From Acanthornis magna (lineage: Eukaryota > Chordata > Aves > Passeriformes > Acanthizidae): 64,000 bases of DNA. The position numbers were made by a program, and so were the translations under genes. Numbering within the stretch: position 1 is the first letter of the stretch; every line of letters begins with the position of its first letter. The notes under the pieces were generated by a model. It saw only the letters and a program-made list of their open reading frames with translations. It made no database searches and had not been told where the DNA came from. The stretch covers positions 2,619,001-2,683,000 of the forward strand of contig JAWUZG010000015.1 of NCBI GenBank assembly GCA_036785705.1, read 5' to 3'. Positions 38,327 to 51,563 of the stretch are shown here, in pieces.

Positions 38327-41200
38327 GTCCTTAACACATTGAACCCTGGCTTTAATGAGCACAGACAGGAAGGTTAACCCTAATGGACCTAAAAATACAC
38401 CCAAAGGATTGTTTATATAGCAGAAAACAGTAAAAAAATCTTTTAGTTTTGAAAAAACTTCTGAGATCCTCAAGTCCAGGCTTTGACCGGACACCACCAT
38501 GCCCACTAAACCCCATCAGGGAGCCCCCAGGACTGCTCATGTCCTCATTTACAGGCAGATGGACATGCAGAGGCTGATCCAGCTCTCCCTGCTCCATCAT
38601 ATCCCACAGGCAGGAGCAGGGAAGTCGCTGTCCACCAGATGGGAAATTGGGATCATCACAGGCACAGAGCTCTGTGTTACTGCAGCCAGCAATCCCAACA
38701 CAAACCCACAGCAGCCCAGGGAAGAGCTTGGGCTCCCTGCATGCACGTGGATCACGGCTGGGTGAAGCTGGATTGACAAGAATTCTGTGGCCCCTCACCT
38801 GTGGCTTCTGAAACAGAGATGATAAAACAAGGTTTACAGCGCCACTTAAAATCTAGATCTTGCTAATGAGCAAGTTAGTCATGCCCTAAAAGTTAAGGAA
38901 AAGCTCATCTGTCCACATCAAGATCTTTTTTACTTTAGAATGTTTTATTTTTCCTGCGTGAATAGAGTCTCTTCCACTGGCTGTTTCTTACTGTGTATAA
39001 ATAAATAAATAAATGAAAAAGAACTGAAGTGGAAAAAAAGCAGTGTGTTCTGTTTTCAGCAACTATGACTTGATTCTTTGCTGCCATGGCTTCAGCAAGG
39101 CTAGAAGGAAGTAGATGGGCATTCATGTGTGAGAAAAAGCCTATGTTTTTAACAGAATTAGGCAGCTGAGCTCATTTCCACCCCATTAGGATCACGCTAT
39201 GAGACAGTGCTGCCAATGAAAGCGCAAGAGATTAGTTTTCTCCTCAGTAGCTTAAGCAATGCTCTGGGCACCAAATACAGATCACGACACTTTTCAGGGA
39301 TATTGCAAAGCTCGTGCAGGGAACTGATCCAGATCCTGCCTTTCAATTTTTCTGCAAAGCCATTTCCACACAAACACACCACTGTGCCCTGAAAGAGTTT
39401 GTTTGGAAATGGAAAGGAGAGAAAGGAGGTGGATGCTTATTGGAAATCCATTTGCTGGAAGTGTGTTAAGGAAAGCTAAGAGTTTCTAAGAAAAGGTCTG
39501 TTAATAGGTTACTGAAACATTCCAATAACTACTGCCACAGCTTGGCACCACAGGTCTGCAAGTTGTAACAGCATTTATGGTGAGACACGGTTTTTGTTCA
39601 TTTAATGCACCACTAAATTTATATAAAGAGCACACCTTATTCTTAACTTCATTTTCCTCTAGTATTCTTACCTACAACAAGTGCTGAAAAAGTGACTTGC
39701 ATGGTTGGTTGTTCTCTAGCTGTTAATAATTTCCTCCTGTTCAGAGTAAAGGGCAAGAAAGAAGGGCAGAGAAAAAAATAATTACTGCTTGGCTATTAAA
39801 ATAACAATATTCCTACTGGAGATGTATTAGCATTTGTTCCCTAGGTGGTTATAATTTATCTTGAGCAGCAGAAGATTAGAAACATCCTGAATCTCCAAGT
39901 GGCATCCATTGAGTTCCACTCAAGATTTACAGGCATAACCACTTTCTCTTCCCTCCTCATCTTCAGAAAATCTCCTGTGAAATTTAAAACCCAAGAGCGT
40001 CACAGCTGCAGAGTGAAGCAATCAAGTGTTGGGACCAGTTAGAATGAAGACACTCAGACCAATTCTGTGAGGACTGTCCATTTTTCTCGTGATTCAGGAG
40101 TAGCAACCACTCCTTTTTTCACCAGCTGCGTGTACTCACGCACAGGAAATCCCTTTGTGATGGGGACAAGCTGATTCCCTGGCCTTGATGACATCTGGAG
40201 GGATTTGCTCTCTGCACCAGTCCGTATTGGCAGAAAACAATAATAATCACAGGAAAAACAACAGCAAATAATAACGAAAACCCAGCAACAATAATCCCTA
40301 AATCTCCAATTTCTAAGGCTTCTAAGGCTGGAAAATTACTTAGAGCAACGTAGACTATGCCACAACCATGATAATGATAAGGTTAGGCAAATGGGGAGTC
40401 CTCAGGAACGTGGCTGGAAATTGAGCTGGGGAAAAAGAGGACAGAGATGCCAACTAGTTATCCCCAGTTATTCCCTGAACTGGGCCCAGAGATGGTGAAA
40501 TTCCTGCAGCTGAGCTCTGGCTGCAGTGCATTCAAGCAACATGTGTTTATAAAGGGTCTAGATAGAATTTATGACCAGCTGTTTAATTCTAATTTCATGC
40601 TCATGTCCTCCTTCCGCTGGGGTGTTGAAGTCAGCAGTGTGATGCCATTAAGGCCATGGATGGTTAGCTCTTATGGGAATGTACATATTTGAACAAATGT
40701 GCATTTCCAAATGCTACAGACACTTGTTGGGGTAGTGGAGGACAGATAAGAGTTTGCTCTGAACAAAATCAATGCACTGCATTTAGCCCAATAATTGCCC
40801 TTTTCCAGGATGTGCTTGCATTTTAGCTCAAACATAAAAAAGCAAAACAATTTTATGCCCAAGGGAAGAGTGAGGAGAGGAGAATGGGAGGGGCAGGGCC
40901 AGCGCTTCTTTAACACCATTTAAATCTGATCAGCCTGACACTAAGAAAAGACCCTTAAAGGATTTTAATAGAGGCATTATGTAGGAGAAAATACAAATAA
41001 AACAGTTTGTCAGAAACACTGTCAAGCCTATAAAAAGTGTAGCTCCCAACCCAGCCAGGACTCGCAGTGTAATCTGAACATACAGCAGTGTCAGGATTAC
41101 AGCAGTCTTGTTAATATCCCCAGCAGATATTTTTTAAAGTCTCATTGAAATCCAAACCATTTTCTCAGTCCAAGAATAACTCCTTCAATGCAGCAGCCCT
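38327..41200. other. Intronic DNA, no recognised gene
   Basis: Unique sequence. A short (AAAT)n repeat lies at about 38998-39015 and an A-rich (AAT/AAC) patch at about 40238-40300. The stretch 38470-38770 is GC-rich with overlapping open frames on both strands, but no recognisable protein; it may be a further, unassigned part of the neighbouring CR1. Confidence 0.45.
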
Positions 41201-41274
41201 TTATTATTATTATTATTATTATTATTACTACTACTACTACTATTACTATTACTATTACTAATTATTATTATTTT
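41201..41274 (+). repeat. Compound (TTA)n(CTA)n microsatellite
   Basis: Seventy-four bases of TTA triplets changing to CTA, then ATTACT, then back to ATT. Compound arrays like this are usually variable between individuals. Confidence 0.95.
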
Positions 41275-41403
41275 AATGCAGCTGGATTAGTTGCTTGCTC
41301 AGAAAATTACTCAATTCCAAATGATTCCAGATCATTCCCAATACCTCTAATCTCGCTGCTGCCATTGAGCCCCACTGCACATCCACAGGTTTCTGTTATC
41401 AGA

Positions 41404-41790
41404 CATGGAATCATGGAATGGTTTGGGTGGGAAATGACCTTAAGTTCACCCAATGCCACCCCTGCCATGGGCAGGGACACCTTCCACTGTCCCAGGTGGC
41501 TCCAAGCCCTGTCCTGCCTGGCCTTGGACACTGCCAGGGATCCAGGGGCAGCCACAGCTTCTCTGGGCACCTGTGCCAGGGCCTGCCCACCCTCAGAGGG
41601 TAGAGTTTCTTTAGGCACTGGAAGGGCTCTAAGGTCTCCCCAGAGCCTTCTCTTCTCCAGGTGAGCACCTCCAGCCCTCCCAGCCTAGCTGCAGTCCTTG
41701 GTCACAAGAGACCCAAGTCTTCCTTCAGTCGGGAGCCTCAGAGCTGGATGCAGTGCTCACATCCTGCTCCTGCTCCTCCCCAGCGCCTGA
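41404..41790 (-). mobile_element. CR1 LINE fragment, antisense, long
   Basis: Starts with CATGGAATCATGGAATGG, the complement of the CR1 terminus, continues through the canonical body (CATGGGCAGGGACACCTTCC, CTGGGCACCTGTGCCAGGGC), then CTCCCCAGAGCCTTCTCTTC and a more diverged upstream part (CAGAGCTGGATGCAGTGCTC). The 5' limit is uncertain. The open frames crossing it on either strand are products of the repeat. Confidence 0.9.
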
Positions 41791-44700
41791 GCTGGCCAGG
41801 AATGTCCCTGTGCTGGGCTCCCTTTGTGCTGGCAGGGCAGACACTGAGCAGTCAGATGCGAGCTCTGCTCTCAGCTTCCCTCCCTGCCCCGTGTGCAGTC
41901 CAGGATTAAGTGACAAGTCTGGCTTTTTATCACATGGAAGCGTAAGATTGGAAATGCCAAAAATGTATTCTTATGTGAAGGCTGGCATTTCAGCTGATGA
42001 GCTAAATAAGGCTGATTTAGGGTTATTTCTACCTGGGTATTAATTTCTGCTTATAATAGAAGCACCAGACATGTGCTGTCCAGTGCAGCTGAATGCAGCT
42101 TTATTTCACGTCTCAAAGCCATCTCCTAGCAAGTTGGATTTGTCACATCTTGGATAGGAGGATTATCTTCACAAGAGTATTACCCCTGTAGTTGAAAATT
42201 TCTGGTTCTTAATTTCAGGCTCTTCTTCCTTCATACCTTTCCTTATTTTCTGGCTGTTGGACTGTACACAGTAGACTGTGGTTTTTAGCTGTTTGATATT
42301 ATTGCCTCCTGTTTGTGCAGACATGCTCAAGCTAGTTTTAAACTGCCTGTTGGAAGCATATCCCAGAAGAGAATGGGATTCAAGAGGAGGAAAACAGCCC
42401 TGTATTTAATGAATTTATTCAGTGACATTTGCAGTGTTTATGGAGTTTCAGTGGCTGCACTGCTAAGGATGCACAGTCTCTGATTTGAGAGCTAGGCTGG
42501 TATGAGTAAGTACACAGCAGACTTGAGAGGTGAGAAGCACATTGCTTTGCACCCTCATTCCTGGAGATTAAAATCTCCTTCCTCCAGGAAGGGACAGAAA
42601 GGAAGGAACCCCTTTTAGTAAAGATGAGGTGTGTGTATGCTTTGGCAGTGGGGAAACTCTCCATGGCTTTGTAGTTTCACCAAATTATCCCCAAAGTCTG
42701 TGGTGGCTCCAGTGCTACATTTTCATGCCCCTTTGCTTTAGATATCAATGGATTAAGCAATAACATTAATTGATATATTTATGCATGGGCATGTGAAAAG
42801 GGATTTCACACATTCTGGGATTAAACTGCAAGGATGTCAGGCCATCTAAAGCTTGGAATTTTGTGTGAACCTGAGCTTAGATGTGGCACCTGGGGACATG
42901 GTTAAGTAGCGGGCTTGGCAGAGTTGGGTTAACAGTTGGACTCGATCTTAGAGGGCTTTTCCAGCCTTCGTGTTTTGGTGATTCTAAGATTCTACAACAT
43001 TTCTTGTACCTCATCTGACACAGGGACCCCTTAGTTGTGGGTCTGGCACTAGGATGTTCCCAGTTTTAGTAAGTTGACACCTCTCACATGGATGGTTTTA
43101 AGGAATTTAAAAAGATGGGAGACCCTGCATGGTGCTGGTCTTGCTCTCTGTTCCCAGGCTGATGCCCTGGGAGTGGAGGTTGAGCACATCTCTCTAATAA
43201 GGCAGCTTGTGAGGGCATGACTTATTCCAACTGACTCTGATGAATTTATTCCAGCCAAGTGCAAGTCTTGTTGCAGTAATACCTTTGACAAAAATTGAAG
43301 TTAAACTGCTCTGAGTTGGTACAGAAATCTCCTTTTGCTGCTCCCTGTATAAGAACATTAACTTGTGCAGCAGTTGCTATAAGAGTGAATAAAGAGATTA
43401 ATGCTCTAAGGGTAATCTATAACTTGGAACTGATTTCAGGATTTTAAACTCCTTAATTAACCCTAATGGGACCAGTTGGCTTCCTATTAAGCGCACATTC
43501 CTGGGATCACCTTTATCACACCCAGGCAGCACAGTCATGAGTATAAAGTGTGCAAATCCCACTCTGACATTCCCATCATAGTCACAGTGTGAGAAAGAAC
43601 CTCTCCTTTTGTCTTGTTTCAATTTCCAAATTGGTGCTCGGTACAGTTATTTAAGACAACTCTGCCTGAGTCTCTTCTGTGTCAGTATAATGACAAAAGT
43701 CATCTTCTGAGCAAAATAGATAAATTTTGGTTCTCATTTCAAATGAGTGTCTTGGGCCACGTGGTTTCCTTGCTTGTATATTTGGGGATGGGAGCCTCTG
43801 GCTTTTCCCCTGCAGATCACAAATCACTGCAAACATAAAGAATGGAAGGTTCTAAGGTGGAGCAAGAAGTCAGAAAAAAGTTCATAAGAACTCAGTTTAC
43901 TCAGAGCATCTGTGTCATGCCTGATGCACCTGCTGTGGAGTCTAACTTACTTCAAGGGGTTTTCTCAGTTTTTTTTTAACATTTTCATTTCAATTCATGC
44001 AACTGAAAATTCTCTCTGACACTCTCAAGTCTCATTGCCTCATATTGCTACCCATTATTACATAAAATCTTCTTTTCATACAACTACTGAGGTTGACTTT
44101 GAAAACTAAAGAGTTGGTTTTGGGTTTTTTTTAGCTACTCTTAAATCAGAAGATTGTTTTTCCTGGCATTTGGAAATACAAGATCGTATTTTTTTATACT
44201 TTATTGATTGTTATTTGCCCTTCATTTTTCAATGGAAATAAGAAAGGCAGACAGTTCTTTCCCCATCCATCAGCCATTTTCCCCCAGGATCTAATCACTG
44301 GATTATATCACGTTTGCTTTTGGACAAGGTGCTTCACCAGCACTGGCTGACCTGCATTAATTACCTATAGAGAGCTGAAATAGTGACAGCATTGGGAAAG
44401 GAATGAAGTTTGTGATTCCTGATCCTGATTGGTCTTATACACTCTGTCTTCTACACAGAAAGTACCACCACTGCTCTGTGGCTCCAGGAAAAATAATCTT
44501 TCCTCTCTGGAAATGCTGGAGGGTAAAGCAAACAGAAGGCATGAACATGAATGCCAGAGCAGAGATGAAGGGCAGTGAGATTTGCTGAATCCATTCCCTT
44601 TTGTGTCTGAAAGCCACCAGTGGCATCCATTTCGTGACCATGTTAAATGTGCCTTGTTGGATCAATGGGATGGCAGCCAGCACAGAAAGGATTCCAAAGC

Positions 44701-47700
44701 TCTCATTTTCTCCAGTGCTCAGGGCAGAACATGCCATGCCATTTCTGTGAGTTAAACTGGTGAACAAGGATGCCCGAACTGGATTACAAGGGTGCTCCAG
44801 AGCAGGATTTCTAACTGATCTGGGCTTGGCCTGTGTTCTGCTGCAGAGAGGAAAAGCCTTGCAGAATGAGGGCCCTGTTTTCCTTGTAATATTCTTGCTT
44901 ACTTCTGTTACTTCAGCTAACCAGAAAGCATTCTGGGATTGGCTCAGCTAAACTAGAGGTGAAAAACAAGTTCCATAATTGTAAAACAATCATTAGAACC
45001 AAGGAGTGCTCACACCGTGGTGCTGATGGTTGGTTATACCTGACGTATGTTCCTCTCGTGGTTTATGGTGGTTGGTTTAACACGTCTGTTGTGCCTCACA
45101 AGAATGGAAACTCATAACAAGTTAGCAGTTCAAAACCCCTGGACTTCTGCAATAAAGTGCTTCGGCCACACAAATGCTAAAGGGAATTGCTGTCACTCAT
45201 CCATTACAACAGGAACCCTGCATGCCACAGTTTTCCATATGGATTCGTGAAGATATTGGAAAATTTAGCTGAGGAAGAACACACCCACACAAAGAGAGAT
45301 GCAGGCTAAGGCTGCAGACAGACTGGGGTTGGCACATGCTGGATTCGCATGTGAACTGTGTCCAGGCACCTGGAAATACCCCAGGCACTATTTGTGGGAC
45401 AGATCACAAATTAAAACCCCAAGCCTTGCTCTACTACAGAAAAAAAAATCCCCAATGTCTTCTGCAGTTCACCATCCTGTAAAGCAGACACACAAAATGT
45501 GTCGCTCCTTATTCCACCAAGAAGCCTGTTTAGTTGCTTTAGTTACAGCATAAAGTTATTCTCGATTTTTACTGCTTTTTGCTACTTTCCCTTCACACAA
45601 TTTCTGAGTGAAATAATTCCATTTGGCTGATTGATTCAGGAATTTGACTGTCACATTCGAGGCATGACATTTGAAAATGCATAGTAATAGACTTGAAATG
45701 TGTTGCTGTAAGTTTTAAAGTGATTTTTTTGTAATGTTGAGGTGGAGCACTAATATCCCTTTGGGTAAAATCTATTGCCCCTAGAAACAATATTTTAAAG
45801 TTCACTAATATTCATGACTGCCTTCCCCTTGTAATTGCAGCACTAAAAGCAAACCAGTGTGCTTTACAGGCTGGTTGGAAAAAGCTTTACAAAGACCTGA
45901 TTTTCACAACACTCTGTGGCAAAAGACAAAAGTACTTTGAGAGCAGATGAGTAACTCAAACTCAGTAAGAATCTAGCTGCAGTGGGCTGGAATTCCAGTG
46001 CTCCATCAGTGACTGGTGTCCAAGTGGCCTTCTGGTGCCATCTCTGGCTAGCCCTGGTGGCCCTGGGAATCCAAAGCACAGCCCTGCTCACAGCTGGGCA
46101 GGCCAGAGTGTGCAGAGAGCAGCTGGACTGCCTTCCTGGCCTGTGTATGGTATAAAATAGATAATTCCTCTTAGAGCTCAGGAAACAGTAATTAGTAAAA
46201 AATGAATGGGGAGTGCAATTATTTATTTAAATTCATCATTTTACTTGTTGAGCTCGTGTTAGTGCTGTTGGTGTGGCTGTGACCGAGGTCATCTCTGATG
46301 AGTTTTTAGGCTGAGGGTTGTGATCACTGAGGGCACTTTTTGCAGGTTGAACTGTGGTTTTAAGGTCCCTGCCACACAGAACACAGAAATTATTATCCCA
46401 GTGCACTGTTCATTATAAAATCATCCTGCTGGGATTTTAAGCTTGCAGTGTGTGAATTTTCATACTTAAGGAACTCAGGCCAGCTCTGTCTGGTGACTGC
46501 ACAGCAAAGCTCAGCTTGTGAGTGGAGAGGAGCACCAGGCAATTTCTGCTTACACCTGCCTTTCAGAAGTGTAGCAAGAGCCTGACTCCAGGTGCTGCAC
46601 CGCTTGTGACATGTGCGATCATGTGTGAAAATATTGTGAATTTATATATTGTGAAATTATGCGAGTCTGTGTCCGACAGTAAAAACAGAGGGTTGGCAAT
46701 TAAAAATATCTAATTTTTTTCCTTGTGAGCAGAGCATGAAAAACCTTTAGTGAGGAATGAATGCAAACCAACAAAATGACACTTCCATGGTCTCTTCATC
46801 ACCACCACGACCATGATTTAACCTCTTCAACAGTGCTACAAGTTAGTAGTGGAAATTCTGCGTTTGCATTTGCACGTGGTGATAAATCACTAATCATATC
46901 AACAATTAGCAAGCGGCTCACCTGATAAAGAGGAGACACTGGTTCTGCAGATTGACACTTCTCAAGGACAAATGATGTGTTTTACAGGGAATATGCTTCA
47001 GCCAGAATAATTAAGGAAAATATAGATGAGAGCTGTATGTCTGATGGAGTTACCCTCTGCTGTTTCTCTCAGAGGACCCTCTTGAAAATCAGATCTGTAA
47101 TGGATGTTATGGAGATTTGAAAGAAAATTTGAAACATGCGACTTTTTATCTGCTTTTGATGTTACATTCAGCTGCTTTCATCTCAGAGGATAAAAGTAAT
47201 TGAACAATAATCCCAAAGAGAGTCAAATACACAAATCAATAAACTGCTCTCACAGGAAAATTTATTTTGATGAGCGCACTGGTACCTCACACTTCCCCAG
47301 GCTGGGAGGTTTCCATTAGGTGGTCTTGTTCTCTTTAATGCAGAGAGTGGTGCCCTGATTGGGGACATAAACAATGAATGAGGCAGATCTCACTGAGTGT
47401 CACCAGACAAGAGCAGCTTTCTGCCTCCTTTCAGTGACATCCTAAATATTAACTGAGTGTTGAAAGCTTGGCACTGTCTTTTGATTTTTGTGTTCTTTTG
47501 GGAGGTATCATGAAAGCCAAGGGCTGGTGCTTCCATTAGCCACAGTGAGAACTCAGGCTGTTGTTGGGCAAGATCCCTTTTTTGTGTGTTTTCCTACCTT
47601 GCCTGTGATGTATGGAGGATTTTTTCATCCTTTGTATTCCTTTTCCATGCAGTGCTTTCCAGTGAGTTTGGATTTTTTTTTTTTTTTAATCTATTATGAT

Positions 47701-47737
47701 TTATTTTTCTTCACTATTTATATGCATTCTTTAAAAA
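41791..47737. other. Intronic DNA with one CR1 tail, otherwise nothing recognised
   Basis: Apart from the CR1 end at 42870-42996, this is unique AT-rich sequence. The stretch at 46850-46945 has a concentration of homeodomain-type, octamer-like and CACGTG motifs and is discussed as a candidate regulatory block. A T run lies at about 47675-47690. Confidence 0.5.
42870..42996 (+). mobile_element. CR1 LINE 3' end of a diverged subfamily
   Basis: GGCACCTGGGGACATGGTTA, then ACAGTTGGACTCGATCTTAG, AGGGCTTTTCCAGCCTTCGT and a terminal GGTGATTCTAAGATTCT follow the CR1 3' pattern (GGACATGGTTTAG, GGTTGGACTAGATGATCT, GGTCTTTTCCAACC, GTGATTCTGTGATTCT). Confidence 0.8.
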
Positions 47738-48057
47738 ATCCCAGGATGGGTCAGGCTGGAAAGGACCACAGTAGGGTCCATCTGGTGCCACTCCCTGCTC
47801 CAGCAGGGCCATCCCAGAGCACAGGGCACAGCATTGTGACCAGAGGGCTCTGGAATATCCCCAGGGAGGGACAGCCCCAGCTCCCTCAGCCTTTTCTGGG
47901 CACCGAGATGCTCCAGGCCCTTCCTGTACCTGCTGGGCTGAGGATCCAGAGCTGGACACAGCACTCCAGATGTGCCTCCAGGGCTGAGCAGAGGGGCAGG
48001 ATCACTCCAGATGTGCCTCCCAGGGCAGGATCACCTCCCCTGATGTGCTGTCGAGGC
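47738..48057 (-). mobile_element. CR1 LINE fragment, antisense, with internal duplication
   Basis: Plus strand begins ATCCCAGGATGGGTCAGGCT, then GGAAAGGACCACAGTAGGGT, CTCCCTGCTCCAGCAGGGCC and CAGAGCTGGACACAGCACTC, a CR1 type with a CCATCTGGTGCCAC-like head. CACTCCAGATGTGCCTCC appears at 47962 and again at 48003, so about 41 bp has been duplicated in tandem within the copy. The 229-codon open frame across 47488-48177 is produced by this repeat and its flank. Confidence 0.82.
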
Positions 48058-50403
48058 CTCAAGCAGTTTAGGAAAAATTGGCTCTCCAGTAGTGCCCCAA
48101 AAGCCACTGTTCCATCAACTAGAGAAGCCCCTTCTGCCAGATCAACAAGCAGAGCTGGGAATACTTTTTATTTTTAAAATTTTTTGTTGTTAAAGGATAA
48201 GATTCTGAAGGAACATTGAGAATTTCTCTTGCAGGTTGCACAGACATAAAAAGAACCCACAGTTATAAATGAGAGAAAACCTGTCTGAAAGAGCAGGGCC
48301 TTTCCCTGCTGCTCAGAATAATTGAACAGCCCCATGACTGTGTAGAGGAAGCCTCTCTTTTACTTACTCTTTTGATTACCTTATTTATTTTTATAGAGAT
48401 AATTTATGTTTTGTCAGGATCTGGCATCTGTGTTACTCTAAATCTCCTCCACTTAGTCCATTTGAAGATAACAGCAAAGCACACAGAGGAAGAGATAATA
48501 AAAACAAATGCATGTACATGTTAGTAAAACAAACAGTTAAAATAAATATTTTATTTCTGCATAATGAAATAAATTTGTAAAACCAGAGGTTTTACTTTTG
48601 TTTGGCAAAAATCAAGTGGATTACCTGCTTTTTAATCTCACTTTCATTAGCATATTTAATTATGCTATTGTATTTAATCATCAAAATACTCAGTAATGTA
48701 CTTTTTTTTCCCAACCGTGGAATACCACGGCTATGTGTATCCATGATAGATGTTTTTAATAAAATCAGTAATTACCCTTTATTGTTCTTTTAAATTGTTA
48801 TTTTTTAAGTGCGTTAGGGCACAACACGTTCAGAGTATAAAAGAAAGCAAGCTCTCACTTTGCCATTTCATAATATAATGGAAAAAAATTTCCTTTAAAT
48901 AGATGCTAATAAACCTTTTTTAAAAAGCAGTGCTTAATTATCTTGAAGCTGTTTACAAGTGGAGTTTTGGCAGCTCAGCTCTGGCTGCAGCAGGGCTGGG
49001 GCAGGTGCAGGGAAGGCTGTGCTGGCAGCTCAGGTCCTGCTCTCCACAAACTCTGCTGTCCCTGTGAGCTTGGCCAGCACCTGGGAGTGTGACAGGCACC
49101 TTTTATGACAAATGGAGGGGTCCAGGTAGATCTGGGATGCATTTAGGGGCATTGGGGTTGTTTTTAATTTGTTTTGTTTGGTTCTGTTTCACAAGGTTGG
49201 AGTCTGAGATCAGAGGATGGTTTATGGAATTTGTCACGTCTCAAATATTTTCTTTTTTTAATACATATTTTCAAACCTCGGGTTTCTTTCGGTGCAGAAT
49301 TCTAGGTAAAATTTGCAACTGAAACTAAACCAGATCAATAAAAACAATGATTTGCAGTTAACTGAACTAAAATGATGGTGTTAATTGTGGAGAGAGCTCA
49401 GGCTCAGGCTCAGGCTTACCTAACCACATACCCTATTATCTAACTTATATCCTATTTCTTTTATAATAGATTCATCAGTGTGGCAGCTTTCCTCCTTCTG
49501 TATTGCTCAGTTTAGTTTAACAGCTGTAATGACACCAATTTTTTTGTACATGGCTGGGGCTTTAGTTGATTGTAGGCATCTCCCAAACAGGTTTTTTGTT
49601 CTCTGGTGATTTTATTGTGTCAGTCCCACTCCTTTTTTCTCTTTTCTCTGTTGCAAGTCTTTCAGAACACACCTTTCTGTATAATTGCCTACTTTCAGCT
49701 CTATGTGCACCGCCTTTGGACTAGCGATGATACCTGAAATGGTTTAAAAGAAAGCAAAAATTAGATCCAAATATTAGGCAGATGTTCTTTCTGCAGAGAA
49801 GGGCAAAGCCAAAACACTTCCACAGCACTGAGAGCCTGGTGAACTCCATTTAATCAATGTTTTCATCTGTCACAGCTGAAAAGGTATTTATCCCCCATTT
49901 TGGCTCGGAGGCATTGAAATGTGATGGGCAGCAGCTGGGAGAGCTGTGAGGCTCAGCAAAGGAACTGCCACAGAAGGACACGTCGCACTTCAGGGATGGA
50001 CAGAGATGTCCATCACTCAGGAATGTCTGCACAGGCCATGGGATGTGTTTATGGGACAATTTTTTGGGGTCTCTTTGAGGAGATGAGCAGCACACGCTTA
50101 GAGTTGTTTGGTCTATCCTCAACCACCACACACCCCTGAATTTTGCATTTAAGGTAAACCTCTTGATTGTTTTTGCTCTGTTTGCCTTGCTGCATTTTTT
50201 GATAGTAGTTATGTTTCCCAAGACTTGTGCCATCCTGTGGAAATTAAGGGAGGAAGAGGAGGGATAGGGAATAAAGGGTAGAAGGCTTCAGCTTTTGTCT
50301 AATACTTGGACTAAAATCATCATTGGATACATTTCTGTTTGGTTTTCCATCTGTTTAACAAGAACACTGTCTTTGAAAAACACAAAGGAATCCTCCTGGG
50401 TGC
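48058..50403. other. Intronic DNA, no recognised gene
   Basis: AT-rich unique sequence. GCTCAG/GGCTCA hexamers form a short run at 49398-49417 (about three units). Open frames here have no recognisable product. Confidence 0.5.
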
Positions 50404-50539
50404 TGATTCAAGGCCAGGTTGGATGGGGCTTGTAGCACCCTGTTCCAGAGGAAAGTGTCCCTGCTTGTGGCAGGAGGGTTTAAACGAGATTATCCTGAAG
50501 GTCCTGCCAGCCCAGGCCTTTCAGAGATTCTGTGATTAT
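50404..50539 (+). mobile_element. CR1 LINE 3' fragment, diverged
   Basis: TTCAAGGCCAGGTTGGATGG, then GGCTTGTAGCACCCTGTTCC, GTGTCCCTGCTTGTGGCAGG and a terminal GAGATTCTGTGATTATG match the CR1 3' body and tail with more substitutions than the 9661 copy. Confidence 0.85.
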
Positions 50540-51563
50540 GTGTTTTGTTGCTGGTGCTTGAAAAGTGGCCACTGTTTCAATGTATTGTGGGAGTGAAATA
50601 TTCTGTGCGCTTCTCCAGCACTCCGTGATACTGCCAAATTTATGTTTTGTAAACGCAAATGAATTTAAATGTTTTCCTGGGCTACAGAGAGAGGCTGTAG
50701 TTGGAACAACACAGGTTTTGTGGCCTTACCAGCTACCAGTGCACCCAATTTTCTCCTTATCTCCTCCCAGTCTGCCTAGAGGACGGGCTGGGGATTTTAC
50801 TGGCGTGCCTGGATTTTGGATGGTGTGCCCTGGTTGGAGCGACTGACTGATGATCTCAGTGCGGGTGTGCGGAGGGAAGGGCAGAATTCATACTTACACC
50901 TGTTTTCCCTCTCTTTCTGTGTGAGAAAACATCAGTTCAGGATGAGCTGCTCATTTTTCTTCCTCTTGTGCATTCTCAGTCTCTGTAACCTGAAACAGAA
51001 TTTCCTCAGTGGACACCTGTGCTGCTAATAAACTCTGCCTCCCGCTGTCCGCAGGGTCAGGGGACACGGGCACAGGGCCCCAGCCGAGGAGGGACATCTC
51101 CACTGGCTGTCATGTCTTTACTGACAGCAGCAATTTCTTGCAATTAGGCTCCTGCAGCAGGTACTTAACCCGGGGGCAGCAGCTGATTGTCTGTGTTTAA
51201 CTTCTCTCCTCGACTTGAGCTCCGTGTTCAAACCCCAGCGTCCCTCACGGCTTCCTTTCCTCTCTGCTCTTCCCCTGATGGAGGGTTAGAAAGCTGTGAC
51301 AATTGTTATTGATAATCTAAACCAGCCTTTTCTGTTCTGTGCCTCCCCCTGAGCGAGAGGATGGCAGCGAGCAAAACGAGCTCTGTGATGCTCACTAAGG
51401 AAAGAGCAAAATTGGCCTTAAAAGTCAGATTTTCTGTGAAATTCTGATGGCAGAAAGAGCAGACTCTGAGCATTGTTTGCTCAACAATGTCTTTCTACCT
51501 AGACTGGGAACACAGAGTTCCACTGGAGGATCACTGGGAGAGTTTGTTTCGTTCAGGCCACTT
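50540..51563. other. Intronic DNA, no recognised feature
   Basis: Unique sequence, moderately GC-rich at 51040-51130. No exon with recognisable protein content was found. Confidence 0.45.

Noticed and set aside
41188..41664. 158-codon open frame starting in an isoleucine/threonine repeat
   Set aside because: It is the translation of the TTA/CTA microsatellite followed by antisense CR1.
47488..48177. Longest open frame in the window (229 codons) as a possible gene
   Set aside because: Its second half is antisense CR1 sequence and its first half includes a T run; no domain is recognisable.
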